IMG/VR virus record: IMGVR_UViG_3300022935_000005
Span: 124,001 to 188,000 of that record
DNA: 64,000 nucleotides
DNA from: a virus
Strand: one strand, 5' to 3'
Shown here piece by piece: positions 9,571-17,702 of the stretch; the first letter of the stretch is position 1; the number at the start of each line of letters is the position of its first letter. Below the pieces are notes generated by a model. The model searched no databases. It was not told the origin of the DNA and saw only the letters and a list, made by a program, of their open reading frames with translations. A program made the translations under genes and the position numbers.

Positions 9571-12500
9571 ATGGCAATATACGACTCCAAACTTGGTGAC
9601 ATAATAGCCGCTCTTGGTCGGTACTATAGCATCGTGTCAAAAGAAAAATTCACCTCGATCCTTGCGTTCGGTGATGAAAATACGATAGACAAGTTTGGGA
9701 ACGTTGATTTTGACTCTACACCTGAGATCGAGAAATTAGCTAGGACGTTTAACGACGCCACCGAGGGCGGAGTTATCATGTCGAAGAACGTAGAGGCTCT
9801 TAAAGATATAGTAACTGGTGACTCTGATTCTTTGAAGCTCGCGATGAAAACGTATCAATACGTTGGAGAGCCAGACACGTTTTCGTCTATATTCTCGAGC
9901 GATGATTACAAGAAGATATGTTCTCCCATAAGTGTTAGGGACATGTGCCGTATAACTCCAGGGTCTGACGGTAGCGAAGACGGTACAATCAACGGTGCAT
10001 TTGCTTCTCCAACGAAGTTTACCCCTAACCTTTGCGCTCTCCAAATTAAAAATCCAAAGCTGGTCCCTGCTACCCGCGACTCCGGGGCTGCTGCCTTATT
10101 TATGAATGCTATCCCGACTCTAGAGTTCTCGAGATGCCAACCGTATCTCGATATAACACTTGTCTCGCCTATGAAAGGCCTCAGCGAAGACGGTCGTATA
10201 CAAACACTTAGCTTGATGCAACATGTAGCAGGGCAGAGCCAGCCTGCAACAGACGTAGACAAAGCTTTGGCGACAGCATTAAACGAAGAAGCTGTGCAGG
10301 GTAAGCTGGAGAGTGAAGAAGCCCGTGCTGCAGCCGGCCTTGACGGCGACGGTAAGAAAACATCGGGAGGTTCTGATACCATCGCTTCCGCCGAAGACTT
10401 AGATGTAGCGACTGTTGGGATGGAGATCTTCACCGCTCCCCAAACTCTAGTCCCAACACTAAACGGTCAACTAGAGGGATATACTGATTTCGAAGCGTTC
10501 TCTAACGTTAAGGGAGACGATGGTAAACCAGTCTCTGCAGGCGGCCGCAGGGGAGCTCCTATCATTGACCCTTTCCGTCCTTTGATGAGTATAGAAGATT
10601 TCGGTATTTCTGTTACACCCTCGAAGGGGATGATGTCACACAAGACTGCTGATCTTTCCCTTGTCTTACATGACAGATCTCGTCTGACGGAAATATCCGA
10701 GTTCGTGAAACCAGATCTATACGGTCGGACTGAGCTTTTGATAACCTACGGATGGTCTCACCCTGATAACGACTTAGCAAGCGGAAATTATTACGGTGCA
10801 TTCTTGGACGCGCTTAAGGTGACCGAAAAATATATGATCGTCAACAGCTCGTTTTCTTTTGACGACGTAGGGCAAGTCAAGATTAAACTTAAGCTATCGA
10901 TGAAAGGCGCCTCGAATGTCGATACAAATAATATCAGCCAAGGTGAAGACGTAGAAGATGCGATGCAGGCGCTTAAAGATATGGTCGATGTGATCAAAAA
11001 ACTTAAAGCTACTGCCCTTAAAGATGCCGCTGCGACGGGCGGAACGAAGGAAGCGAAGGACGTCTTTGGAAAGTCGTTTTTTAGTGCTGCATCTGATACA
11101 AGCCGCGCTTTGACGATGGATGAAGAAACACAGAAAGCGTTAAAGAAGTATATATCTGCGAACAGGGGTGCCGAAGGTACGTCAGGTCAGCTGGCAGATA
11201 CTTTGGAAGACATGTTCGGTAAAGATGGGAAAGGTGGCGCCGCCGCGCAACTAAAGAAGACAATCGCGGATGCAGTTGGCGAGAAGATAAGCCACTTGAA
11301 AAAGATGCGCCAGTCGAAAAAAGATCCATTTGCCAAAGAAGTGACAGGTCATAATGGCAGTAAAAGCTTTGTCAATATCCCACAGTGGTCGAATAATCAT
11401 ATTTCGTACGGCGCGTTACTCATGTATATGGTGGGAAAACCTCTTGCTGCCACTAAGAGATTTGACGAGATCCAGTTTTTGTTCTATCCTATGAATGATA
11501 AGTCTTCTTATCTAAAGGATTTAACGACTGCTGAAATCCCAATCAACTTAAAGCAGTTTGACTTAGTCTTTAAAGAAAACACGAAGAATACAGTTAATCT
11601 TCCTCTTGGTAGGTTTATGGGTATGATGGGTAAAGAGTTTATCCATAATCAGACTGCAGAAGCGTTCGGTCTTGCTTCTTTGTACGACACTGACAAAGAA
11701 GGTAAAAAGACAGTGAAAGAGAAATTCAAGGAAGATCCAACAAAGCTTAACGACGAGAAAAAGAAGCGCCTTGAAGATGCCTACGGGGACACTTCGGAGC
11801 TTGAATTCAAGATGCCAAGAGTTAGGTTTCATATTGAAGCTGTACCTGCAAAAGATACAGGTCATCCCGAAGGCCGCCGTGCAACGATACTCAGGATCCA
11901 TATATACGATTCAGTATGTACTCCCTACACTGCGCTTAATAGGTTGTCTCAAGCCACACGTTCAAACTCGATGGGTCTTTTAACAACTGCTGCTACGAAC
12001 ACAACTCGAGCGATGAACACAGAGGCGGAATTCGGTCTTGACGCCGATATTTCAGTCGATCACAAAACAGCATTTTTAGAGCAGCTACAGGAAGCGCTAG
12101 ACTACGGTTTACTGGAAGCTGTACCCTCGATGTCTGAAGATGATATGAAATCTTATGATCCAGCCACTCAACCTGATACGTACTTTAGGGTTAAAGGCGG
12201 GTTTCCCGCGCTAAAGGGGTTCATCCAAAGCACAATGCCGTCGATAATATATGGTTCTACAAACTCCGCTGTGTTATCTGCTGACTTATCATCTATGAAT
12301 GACCCGAAGCTTGCCTCGATTAACATGATGCGTGGGGGAATGGGCGGAGGTACAACCGCACAGGGCGTTAGAGACGCTGGCTTACCATTACAGACAGCCC
12401 CGGTCACTCTTTCAATGAATACATTTGGATGTCCAGTAATAAGTTATGGACAGAACTTTTTTGTTGACTTCGGCACCGGGACCACAATAGATAATGTGTT

Positions 12501-12642
12501 TGTTGTCTCGGGGATCGACCACTCTCTTTCAAAGGGAAAGTTCGAGACGAAAATCAAGATGACACAGGTCGACGCGTTTGGTAGCTATACCAGCATGATA
12601 ACGAATATCACTAAGACACTAACAGCATTAAAAGATTCGTAG
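9571..12642 (+). CDS. Baseplate hub protein (gpD/gp27-type), enlarged
   Basis: Encodes 1023 residues and starts immediately after the LysM-like gene. The C-terminal 120 residues contain a beta-rich segment ending in VVSGIDHSLSKGKFETKIKM, the characteristic end of contractile-tail hub proteins (GIDH followed by T-x-I/L strands). A second beta-rich region lies near residues 340-480 (DLSLVLHDRSRLTEISEF, TELLITYGWSHPD), also hub-like. Between these are helical, Lys/Asp-rich insertions. Hub proteins of this class are normally 350-450 residues, so this is a strongly extended version. It closes the tail module. Confidence 0.7.
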   Translation: MAIYDSKLGDIIAALGRYYSIVSKEKFTSILAFGDENTIDKFGNVDFDSTPEIEKLARTFNDATEGGVIMSKNVEALKDIVTGDSDSLKLAMKTYQYVGEPDTFSSIFSSDDYKKICSPISVRDMCRITPGSDGSEDGTINGAFASPTKFTPNLCALQIKNPKLVPATRDSGAAALFMNAIPTLEFSRCQPYLDITLVSPMKGLSEDGRIQTLSLMQHVAGQSQPATDVDKALATALNEEAVQGKLESEEARAAAGLDGDGKKTSGGSDTIASAEDLDVATVGMEIFTAPQTLVPTLNGQLEGYTDFEAFSNVKGDDGKPVSAGGRRGAPIIDPFRPLMSIEDFGISVTPSKGMMSHKTADLSLVLHDRSRLTEISEFVKPDLYGRTELLITYGWSHPDNDLASGNYYGAFLDALKVTEKYMIVNSSFSFDDVGQVKIKLKLSMKGASNVDTNNISQGEDVEDAMQALKDMVDVIKKLKATALKDAAATGGTKEAKDVFGKSFFSAASDTSRALTMDEETQKALKKYISANRGAEGTSGQLADTLEDMFGKDGKGGAAAQLKKTIADAVGEKISHLKKMRQSKKDPFAKEVTGHNGSKSFVNIPQWSNNHISYGALLMYMVGKPLAATKRFDEIQFLFYPMNDKSSYLKDLTTAEIPINLKQFDLVFKENTKNTVNLPLGRFMGMMGKEFIHNQTAEAFGLASLYDTDKEGKKTVKEKFKEDPTKLNDEKKKRLEDAYGDTSELEFKMPRVRFHIEAVPAKDTGHPEGRRATILRIHIYDSVCTPYTALNRLSQATRSNSMGLLTTAATNTTRAMNTEAEFGLDADISVDHKTAFLEQLQEALDYGLLEAVPSMSEDDMKSYDPATQPDTYFRVKGGFPALKGFIQSTMPSIIYGSTNSAVLSADLSSMNDPKLASINMMRGGMGGGTTAQGVRDAGLPLQTAPVTLSMNTFGCPVISYGQNFFVDFGTGTTIDNVFVVSGIDHSLSKGKFETKIKMTQVDAFGSYTSMITNITKTLTALKDS

Positions 12643-12646
12643 CATG

Positions 12647-12674
12647 TGAAAATTGTAGCTGCGCTGTGTAATAT
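12647..12674 (+). promoter_or_regulatory. Promoter TGAAAA-N16-TAATAT, possibly leaderless
   Basis: TGAAAA (12647-12652), a 16-base spacer and TAATAT (12669-12674) match the pattern seen upstream of several other operons in this window. The -10 box ends 5 bases before ATG 12680 and no Shine-Dalgarno precedes that ATG, so the transcript may begin at the start codon. Confidence 0.5.
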
Positions 12675-12679
12675 TCCAT

Positions 12680-13873
12680 ATGCGTTTACTAATCTATAAG
12701 CAGGTCACGGGCTTTCCGTATGATGTAATACTGCAGGATGGTATGCTGAAACCAGCACAGGAGTTGGAGGAGCATGACTTCTGCGTCGGTGACTTAACAG
12801 CACCTGCTGCTATCGAAGACCTTTTAAGACTCTATGGCTACGAGGTACCAGACTTGATCCCTCGTGAGTATAAGAACAGCTTCAAAGAGTGTGGTTATAC
12901 AGGTGATGTTCCATGGTCATATGTAATTCCCACCCCGCGGTTTAAGCAAATACTGATGCCATTCCTAAAAGACATACAAGAAATGACAGCAGAGGTAAGC
13001 AAGTCAGAGTATTCTTCATTCTTTCAAGACACGAATGCACTCTTTTCGATGCTCGAGCCCTGTACCCTAAATGAGAAGTCTGCTCGTTCGATTCTTGAAA
13101 ACGAAGATAACCATGTCCTTAATTCTTTTGTAAGTTCATCTGTAGGCGGCTCTTTACCCGTACCACAGTATTCTAGGTCTTCGACAAAGACTGGACGTCT
13201 AGTGGTGAAATCAGGCCCTCAAATATTAACGATGAAGAAAGACCACAGGGCTGTTCTAAGAGCATCATCACGAAACAAAAAGTTATACGAAATAGACTTT
13301 GTTTCTCTTGAGCCGCGAGTTGCTTTGAACATCGCTGGTGCGGACCTACGGGGTGATGTATACACTTCATTCTCTGAGAACTTGGGGCTTGGAATCAGCA
13401 GAGATGCAGCGAAGTTAGCAGTATTATGTACTTTATACGGCGCCGGGAAGTATAGGCTGGAAAGTATGCTCAGAGATGAAGGTTCTGATATACCAGTAGA
13501 GAAGCTAATGAAAGAGGTTGCAAATTACTTTAAGGTAGACAGCCTGAGTAAAAGCCTATCAGATCAAGCAAAGACTGGATCCATCACTAACCTTTTTGGT
13601 CGACCTATCGAGGTTGATGACCAGCGCCCCTCTATCTTGGTTAATAACTTCCTGCAATCTACTGCCGTTGATGTATCTCTTGCCGGCTTTCTGGATTTTT
13701 GCAGACAGTTCGCGGGTGTCGTAAAACCCTTATTTATTATCCATGACGCTCTGCTATTTGAGGCAGATCCTAAGAAACTTACGGCGGTATCTGAATATGT
13801 ATCTAATGGATACGATATGCAGGGTGTAGGCAAGTTCCCACTGAAGATTACGGAGTTAAACTCTAATGAATGA
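12680..13873 (+). CDS. Minimal family A DNA polymerase
   Basis: Encodes 397 residues carrying only the polymerase part of a Pol I-type enzyme. Motif A is IDFVSLEPRV (about residue 204, catalytic Asp and Glu kept). Motif B is RDAAKLAVLCTLYG (about residue 240, Arg, Lys and Tyr kept, Leu at the Phe762 position). Motif C is IIHDALLFE (about residue 354). In motif C the catalytic Asp is present but the adjacent Glu of the usual HDE is Ala. No 3'-5' or 5'-3' exonuclease domain is fused: a separate DEDDh exonuclease lies two genes downstream and 5'-nucleases are separate genes. A full family C polymerase is also encoded at 34322, so this enzyme may serve repair, priming or gap filling. The thumb region is short. 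Confidence 0.85.
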   Translation: MRLLIYKQVTGFPYDVILQDGMLKPAQELEEHDFCVGDLTAPAAIEDLLRLYGYEVPDLIPREYKNSFKECGYTGDVPWSYVIPTPRFKQILMPFLKDIQEMTAEVSKSEYSSFFQDTNALFSMLEPCTLNEKSARSILENEDNHVLNSFVSSSVGGSLPVPQYSRSSTKTGRLVVKSGPQILTMKKDHRAVLRASSRNKKLYEIDFVSLEPRVALNIAGADLRGDVYTSFSENLGLGISRDAAKLAVLCTLYGAGKYRLESMLRDEGSDIPVEKLMKEVANYFKVDSLSKSLSDQAKTGSITNLFGRPIEVDDQRPSILVNNFLQSTAVDVSLAGFLDFCRQFAGVVKPLFIIHDALLFEADPKKLTAVSEYVSNGYDMQGVGKFPLKITELNSNE

Positions 13874-14402
13874 AGAAATGCTCAGAAGTTACATCAAGAA
13901 GATGATTCTAGAAGAAAATGAAGAGGCTGCCAAGCCAGAAGAGAAAGAGAAGGAATCGAAACGCTCTGGAGAAACCAAACCCGGAGAAATAGGATCCTCC
14001 GTCGGTCGGGGTCGCTGGAACAAAGACGTTCAAGAAGCCGGGGCCCTCGCGAAAGAAAACCCGAAGCAGCTTATGAAGAATCTTAAGATAGAGAAGTCAG
14101 GTTCAGAACTTCAGGGGATTGCCGATATTTTGAAGCAAGCTCTTTCTGGTGCTGACGTTATGAAGCGAGCATATGCTCCGGGACTGTCTCAAAAGAGGCA
14201 GGGAGACATGACTGGAATCATTATTAAAATGGGTGATCTCGATAGTCGTAATGGAGCGAAGTACATTCATCATACCCTCATCGGTGCTAAGAACGCCGGT
14301 AAGTTGAGTCTTAGTATTCCGGTCCAAGTCGACAGGCTAGGCGATGGCTCTGTTGTCGTATACAAATCTTCAAAGAAAAATTCTTGGCCTGAAAATGCGT
14401 AG
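13866..14402 (+). CDS. Unknown protein with capsid-targeting-like N-terminus
   Basis: Encodes 178 residues; its start overlaps the polymerase stop by 8 bases. The first 17 residues, an amphipathic helix ending MILEEN, have the shape of a T4 capsid-targeting propeptide (helix followed by L/I-x-E). A Lys/Glu linker follows, then a helical and finally beta-rich C-terminal domain. Function not recognised. The location among replication genes is unusual for a virion-internal protein, so the N-terminal resemblance alone is not proof. Confidence 0.6.
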   Translation: MNEEMLRSYIKKMILEENEEAAKPEEKEKESKRSGETKPGEIGSSVGRGRWNKDVQEAGALAKENPKQLMKNLKIEKSGSELQGIADILKQALSGADVMKRAYAPGLSQKRQGDMTGIIIKMGDLDSRNGAKYIHHTLIGAKNAGKLSLSIPVQVDRLGDGSVVVYKSSKKNSWPENA

Positions 14403-14407
14403 TAGCA

Positions 14408-14435
14408 TGTAAACCCCCATGTTTTCTTTTACATT
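14408..14435 (+). promoter_or_regulatory. Promoter TGTAAA-N16-TACATT
   Basis: TGTAAA (14408-14413), a 16-base spacer and TACATT (14430-14435) stand 21 bases before the exonuclease start. Same box spacing as the other promoters in the window. Confidence 0.4.
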
Positions 14436-14456
14436 ATCTTGAATGAGAGGTGTAAT

Positions 14457-15296
14457 ATGAAGCATTTGGAAAAAGACGGAGTAGTAACACTAGAGAAGCT
14501 ACTTGCACTAGCAGCTCCAGACAGAGATCCAGCGCCAGGTGATGTACCGGCTGTGATCATTGATGTCGAGACAACTGGTCTAAATAAGGATAATGACGAG
14601 ATTATCCAGATTGCAATGCGACCCTTCTTTGTATCGCCGGCAACCGGCGAAGTTTCAGGCGTCAAGAAGAGCATTGAGTATCTTCAAGAACCGGCTAATC
14701 CTCTAAGCCAGATTATTACTGACATAACTGGATTTGTTGATGAGGATCTAAAGGGTCATTCCATCCCATGGGATAAAGTTGCAAAGATCTTATCGAAATG
14801 TCAGTTTGCGATTGCTCATAACGCTTCATTCGATAGACAGTGGATTGAGAAGGCGCTCCAAAAGAATGGACAGATTGTACCTTCAGACGTCGTCTGGTGC
14901 TGCTCAATGACCCAAGTTGATTGGACAGTCATCTGTCGCGCTTCGAAGGCTCTAGAGGTGCTCTGCGCTTGGCATGGTTTCTTTTATGATTCGCACAATG
15001 CCGTTGCTGACGTTGATGCGACTCTTCATCTTTTAAGGCATGAAAAGTACATGACTGAGATGCTAAGCAATGCTATGCAACCTGATTATCACGTCTTCGC
15101 TGCTGGCTCCTTGAGAGAAGAGAATCATCTTCTTAAGCAGCGCCGTTATCGTTGGAATCCAGAACTTGGGTGTTGGTGGAAAGAAGTAAGTAACCTCGCG
15201 AAAGCAGAGGAAGAGTCACTTTGGCTTTCTCAAAACCTTCAAAAATGTGAGCCGCAATATTTCGAAGTTGAGCCACAACACCGCTTTACTACATAA
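14457..15296 (+). CDS. DnaQ-like 3'-5' exonuclease (DEDDh)
   Basis: Encodes 279 residues from ATG 14457, chosen for the GAGAGG box 6 bases upstream over the in-frame TTG 14439. ExoI is VIIDVETTGL (about residue 34), ExoII AIAHNASFDR (about 116), ExoIII HNAVADVDAT (about 181), giving the full D-E-D-H-D metal and catalytic set. The C-terminal 80 residues include a Trp-rich YRWNPELGCWWKE segment, often seen after phage DnaQ-like domains. It is the likely proofreading partner for the exonuclease-free polymerase encoded just before it, or for the family C enzyme. Confidence 0.88.
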   Translation: MKHLEKDGVVTLEKLLALAAPDRDPAPGDVPAVIIDVETTGLNKDNDEIIQIAMRPFFVSPATGEVSGVKKSIEYLQEPANPLSQIITDITGFVDEDLKGHSIPWDKVAKILSKCQFAIAHNASFDRQWIEKALQKNGQIVPSDVVWCCSMTQVDWTVICRASKALEVLCAWHGFFYDSHNAVADVDATLHLLRHEKYMTEMLSNAMQPDYHVFAAGSLREENHLLKQRRYRWNPELGCWWKEVSNLAKAEEESLWLSQNLQKCEPQYFEVEPQHRFTT

Positions 15297-15304
15297 TTAA
15301 AGAT

Positions 15305-15493
15305 ATGAAATATCTTAGAATGCTTATACGGGAAATGTTGGCCGAAGAAGAAGTTTTAGGTGAGCCAGACGAGAGCGCCGAGGATGAGCGAGAGGCTGAC
15401 GAGCAAGCAGTTACCACTGCAGTTGCGGGTGCGACAACTCCTATCGGAACGGGCTCAACATACCCAAATAAGAAAAAGAAAAAAAAGACTTGA
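15305..15493 (+). CDS. Small acidic protein with capsid-targeting-like N-terminus
   Basis: Encodes 62 residues. N-terminal amphipathic helix YLRMLIREMLAEE, then an acidic stretch, then DEQ...AVAGATTPIGTG and a Lys-rich end. The DEQ..AV.GATT element also ends the protein at 47623. The helix followed by LAE resembles a prohead-protease site. Function unknown. Confidence 0.6.
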   Translation: MKYLRMLIREMLAEEEVLGEPDESAEDEREADEQAVTTAVAGATTPIGTGSTYPNKKKKKKT

Positions 15494-15518
15494 AAAATTA
15501 AGAATTTAGACTTATACT
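15491..15518 (+). promoter_or_regulatory. Promoter of the SSB gene
   Basis: TTGAAAA (15490-15496) and TATACT (15513-15518) are spaced 17 bases from TTGAAA (16 from TGAAAA), close to a consensus sigma70 promoter. It reads into a 66-base leader before the SSB gene. Confidence 0.65.
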
Positions 15519-15524
15519 ACTAAT

Positions 15525-15536
15525 GTCCTCACGGAC
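15525..15536 (+). promoter_or_regulatory. Hairpin at the SSB mRNA 5' end
   Basis: GTCC-TCAC-GGAC forms a 4-bp stem near the predicted transcript start, about 50 bases before the GGAGG box. T4 gene 32 is autoregulated through a leader RNA structure. A similar role here is only a suggestion. Confidence 0.25.
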
Positions 15537-15584
15537 AAATTAACTGCAAATTGCCTATTGCACATTAAACATTTGGAGGTTATC

Positions 15585-16397
15585 ATGGCAATTGATTTTG
15601 ATGCACTTCGTAAGAAGCTCGGCCAGCTATCTGGCACAAACTCTCGCCGCAACGTTATGTGGCGACCACAAGAGGGAGAAGAGTCCGTAGTACGTCTCCT
15701 CGCGTTCTCAGGTAATGATGACGGTCTACCGTTTGCTGAGCGTTGGTTTTACTACAACATTGGAAACAACCCTGGTCTTTTGGCGCCATATCAGTTCGGT
15801 AATCCTGATCCCATCCAGGAGCTTATCACAAAGCTCCGTGATGAGGGCACCAAGGAGTCTTATGAGCTTGCGAAGAAGCTCTACCCTAAGGCTCGCTACT
15901 ACGCTCCAGTTGTAGTTCGAGGTGAAGAAGACAAGGGCGTACGTATCTGGTCTTTCGGAAAGACCGTATACCAGTCTCTTCTTAACATCATGCTTGATGA
16001 AGATTATGGCGACATCACTGATGTGATGGAAGGTCGTGACATTAAGGTTGTTTGTACTAAAGCGCCCGGTCGCCAGTGGGCAACGACCGAAGTCCGTCCC
16101 CGAGGGAAGCAGAGCAAGCTTGCTGACAGCAAGAAGCAGATCACTGAGTGGACTGACGGAATTCCTTCCCTGGAAGAGATGTATGAAGAGAAGTCTTATG
16201 ACACTCTGACAAAGATCGTAAATGATTGGTTGAACGGTGACGAAGATAACTCTTCTACCGACGACAACTTTGGCACGTCTCGTGGCTCTACAAGCAACTC
16301 AACTACCAGCTCTACAACAAACAACAGCGAAGCTGCGGTTAGTGATAAGTTCAAGAGTCTTGATGATGCTTTTGCCGATCTCGAAGATGACTTTTAG
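15585..16397 (+). CDS. gp32-like single-stranded DNA-binding protein
   Basis: Encodes 270 residues from ATG 15585 (GGAGG 8 bases upstream). The layout matches T4 gp32: short N-terminal helix (DFDALRKKLGQL), an OB-fold core with VMWRPQEGEESVVRLLAF and VRIWSFGKTVYQSLLNIM, and a Ser/Thr/Asn-rich linker leading to an acidic tip (SLDDAFADLEDDF) as used for partner binding. Only one Cys is present, so the zinc-binding loop of T4 gp32 is missing. It has its own promoter and strong terminator, fitting a protein made in large amounts. Confidence 0.85.
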   Translation: MAIDFDALRKKLGQLSGTNSRRNVMWRPQEGEESVVRLLAFSGNDDGLPFAERWFYYNIGNNPGLLAPYQFGNPDPIQELITKLRDEGTKESYELAKKLYPKARYYAPVVVRGEEDKGVRIWSFGKTVYQSLLNIMLDEDYGDITDVMEGRDIKVVCTKAPGRQWATTEVRPRGKQSKLADSKKQITEWTDGIPSLEEMYEEKSYDTLTKIVNDWLNGDEDNSSTDDNFGTSRGSTSNSTTSSTTNNSEAAVSDKFKSLDDAFADLEDDF

Positions 16398-16419
16398 ACA
16401 AAAGCTGTCCTCGTGACTT

Positions 16420-16453
16420 CAAGGGAGGGAAGAAATTCCCTCCCTTGTTTTTT
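16420..16453 (+). terminator. Rho-independent terminator after SSB
   Basis: A perfect 12-bp stem (CAAGGGAGGGAA, loop GAAA, TTCCCTCCCTTG) followed by six T residues. Confidence 0.92.
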
Positions 16454-16496
16454 ATGAACATCTAGTTACATAATCTTATAGTTGTTCTATGAACAT
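16445..16496 (+). promoter_or_regulatory. UvsX control region with TATGAACAT direct repeats
   Basis: TTGTTT (16445-16450), an 18-base spacer and CATAAT (16469-16474) form a weak promoter. TATGAACAT occurs twice, at 16453-16461 inside the spacer and at 16488-16496 touching the AGGAG box. The second copy could act on translation and the first on transcription. Confidence 0.35.
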
Positions 16497-16508
16497 AGGA
16501 GTGTTTTA

Positions 16509-17702
16509 ATGTCAAAAAAGAAGCAAGACAACAGCGATGAGTTTACCTCTGACCTGATTAAGTCACTGAATAAAGAACATGGTTCTCGAATTGCCTACAA
16601 TCTGTCAACTGATGAGTCACCAACCCACGTGAATCGGTGGATTAGTACAGGATCTAAGCAGTTGGATTATATCATCGCGAATCGTCCGAATGGTGGTTTG
16701 CCAGAGGGGCGTATTGTAGAGATCTTCGGGCCGCCATCTATCGGAAAATCTCATATTGCGATTCAAATTGCTCGGTCTACACAGGCAATGGGCGGAATTG
16801 TCGTCTATATTGACACTGAAAACGCAACTAGTGTAGAGAACCTTTCGATGCTTGGTGTCGATATCAGCAAGCGATTTGTATATGTTGACACGCACTGCAC
16901 AGAGGAGGTTATGTCTATCGCTGAGTCGACTATTCTCAAGGCGAAGGCGATGGATAAGGATGTACCTGTCACGATCATCTGGGATTCCGTCGCTGCTACA
17001 TCTCCTAAAGCTGAGCTTGTCGGCGACTATGACAAAGAGACAATCGGCTTACAGGCTCGAGCTATCTCGAAAGGAATGAGAAAGATTACAGGCGTAATCG
17101 CAAATCAGAACGTGTTGATGATCTGTTTGAACCAGATTAGGACAAAGATTGGAGTTATGTATGGAGATCCTACTACTACACCCGGTGGTAAGGCAATCCC
17201 TTTTCACTCATCTGTACGAATTAAACTGGGGGCAGGGCAGCAGATCACGAACAAGAATAAGGAAGTAATTGGAATTCACGTTCGTGCAAAGACTATCAAG
17301 AACAAGGTCGCCCCACCTTTTAGAGAATGTAATTTTGAGATTCATTTCGGAAAAGGAATATTCGAGCATGAGCAGGTGTTCGATGAGCTGAGGAAGTTCG
17401 GCGCTGCCACAATAGATGACAAGACAATCAGCATTAGCGGAACCGGAAGCTGGAAGTCCCTTGTTGTTGCCAGCGCTTCTACAGGAGAAGTGATTGTTGA
17501 AAAGAAGTTCTATAAAGCTGATTTTGGTGATGTCTGGAATGATCCTGAATATCATGGGTATGTAGAAGCGCTGTTAGAAGCTTGCATGACAAGAAAGCTA
17601 GAAAACCCTGCTGACGCTCATCTTGACACGGAGTCATACGAAGAAGTGAGAGCCGCTGCTCTCGATCTAGACTTGGATGGTATTGAGGACTTAGATGTCT
17701 AA
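16509..17702 (+). CDS. uvsX: UvsX/RecA-family recombinase
   Basis: Encodes 397 residues from ATG 16509 (AGGAG 8 bases upstream; the in-frame TTG 16482 has no such box). The Walker A is GPPSIGKS (residues 74-81), Walker B ends TIIWDSVAA, and the L2 region reads TTPGGKAIPFHSSVRI, as in RecA. The C-terminal 110 residues depart from RecA and end in an acidic tip. It forms filaments on single-stranded DNA and drives strand exchange, with the SSB encoded just upstream as natural partner. Its last 8 bases overlap the 5'-nuclease gene. Confidence 0.92.
   Translation: MSKKKQDNSDEFTSDLIKSLNKEHGSRIAYNLSTDESPTHVNRWISTGSKQLDYIIANRPNGGLPEGRIVEIFGPPSIGKSHIAIQIARSTQAMGGIVVYIDTENATSVENLSMLGVDISKRFVYVDTHCTEEVMSIAESTILKAKAMDKDVPVTIIWDSVAATSPKAELVGDYDKETIGLQARAISKGMRKITGVIANQNVLMICLNQIRTKIGVMYGDPTTTPGGKAIPFHSSVRIKLGAGQQITNKNKEVIGIHVRAKTIKNKVAPPFRECNFEIHFGKGIFEHEQVFDELRKFGAATIDDKTISISGTGSWKSLVVASASTGEVIVEKKFYKADFGDVWNDPEYHGYVEALLEACMTRKLENPADAHLDTESYEEVRAAALDLDLDGIEDLDV

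Noticed and set aside
15474-15490. A-rich slippery stretch (A AAA AAG type) at the end of the small gene at 15305
   Set aside because: The stop follows at once and alternative frames lead nowhere useful; simply codes a Lys tail.
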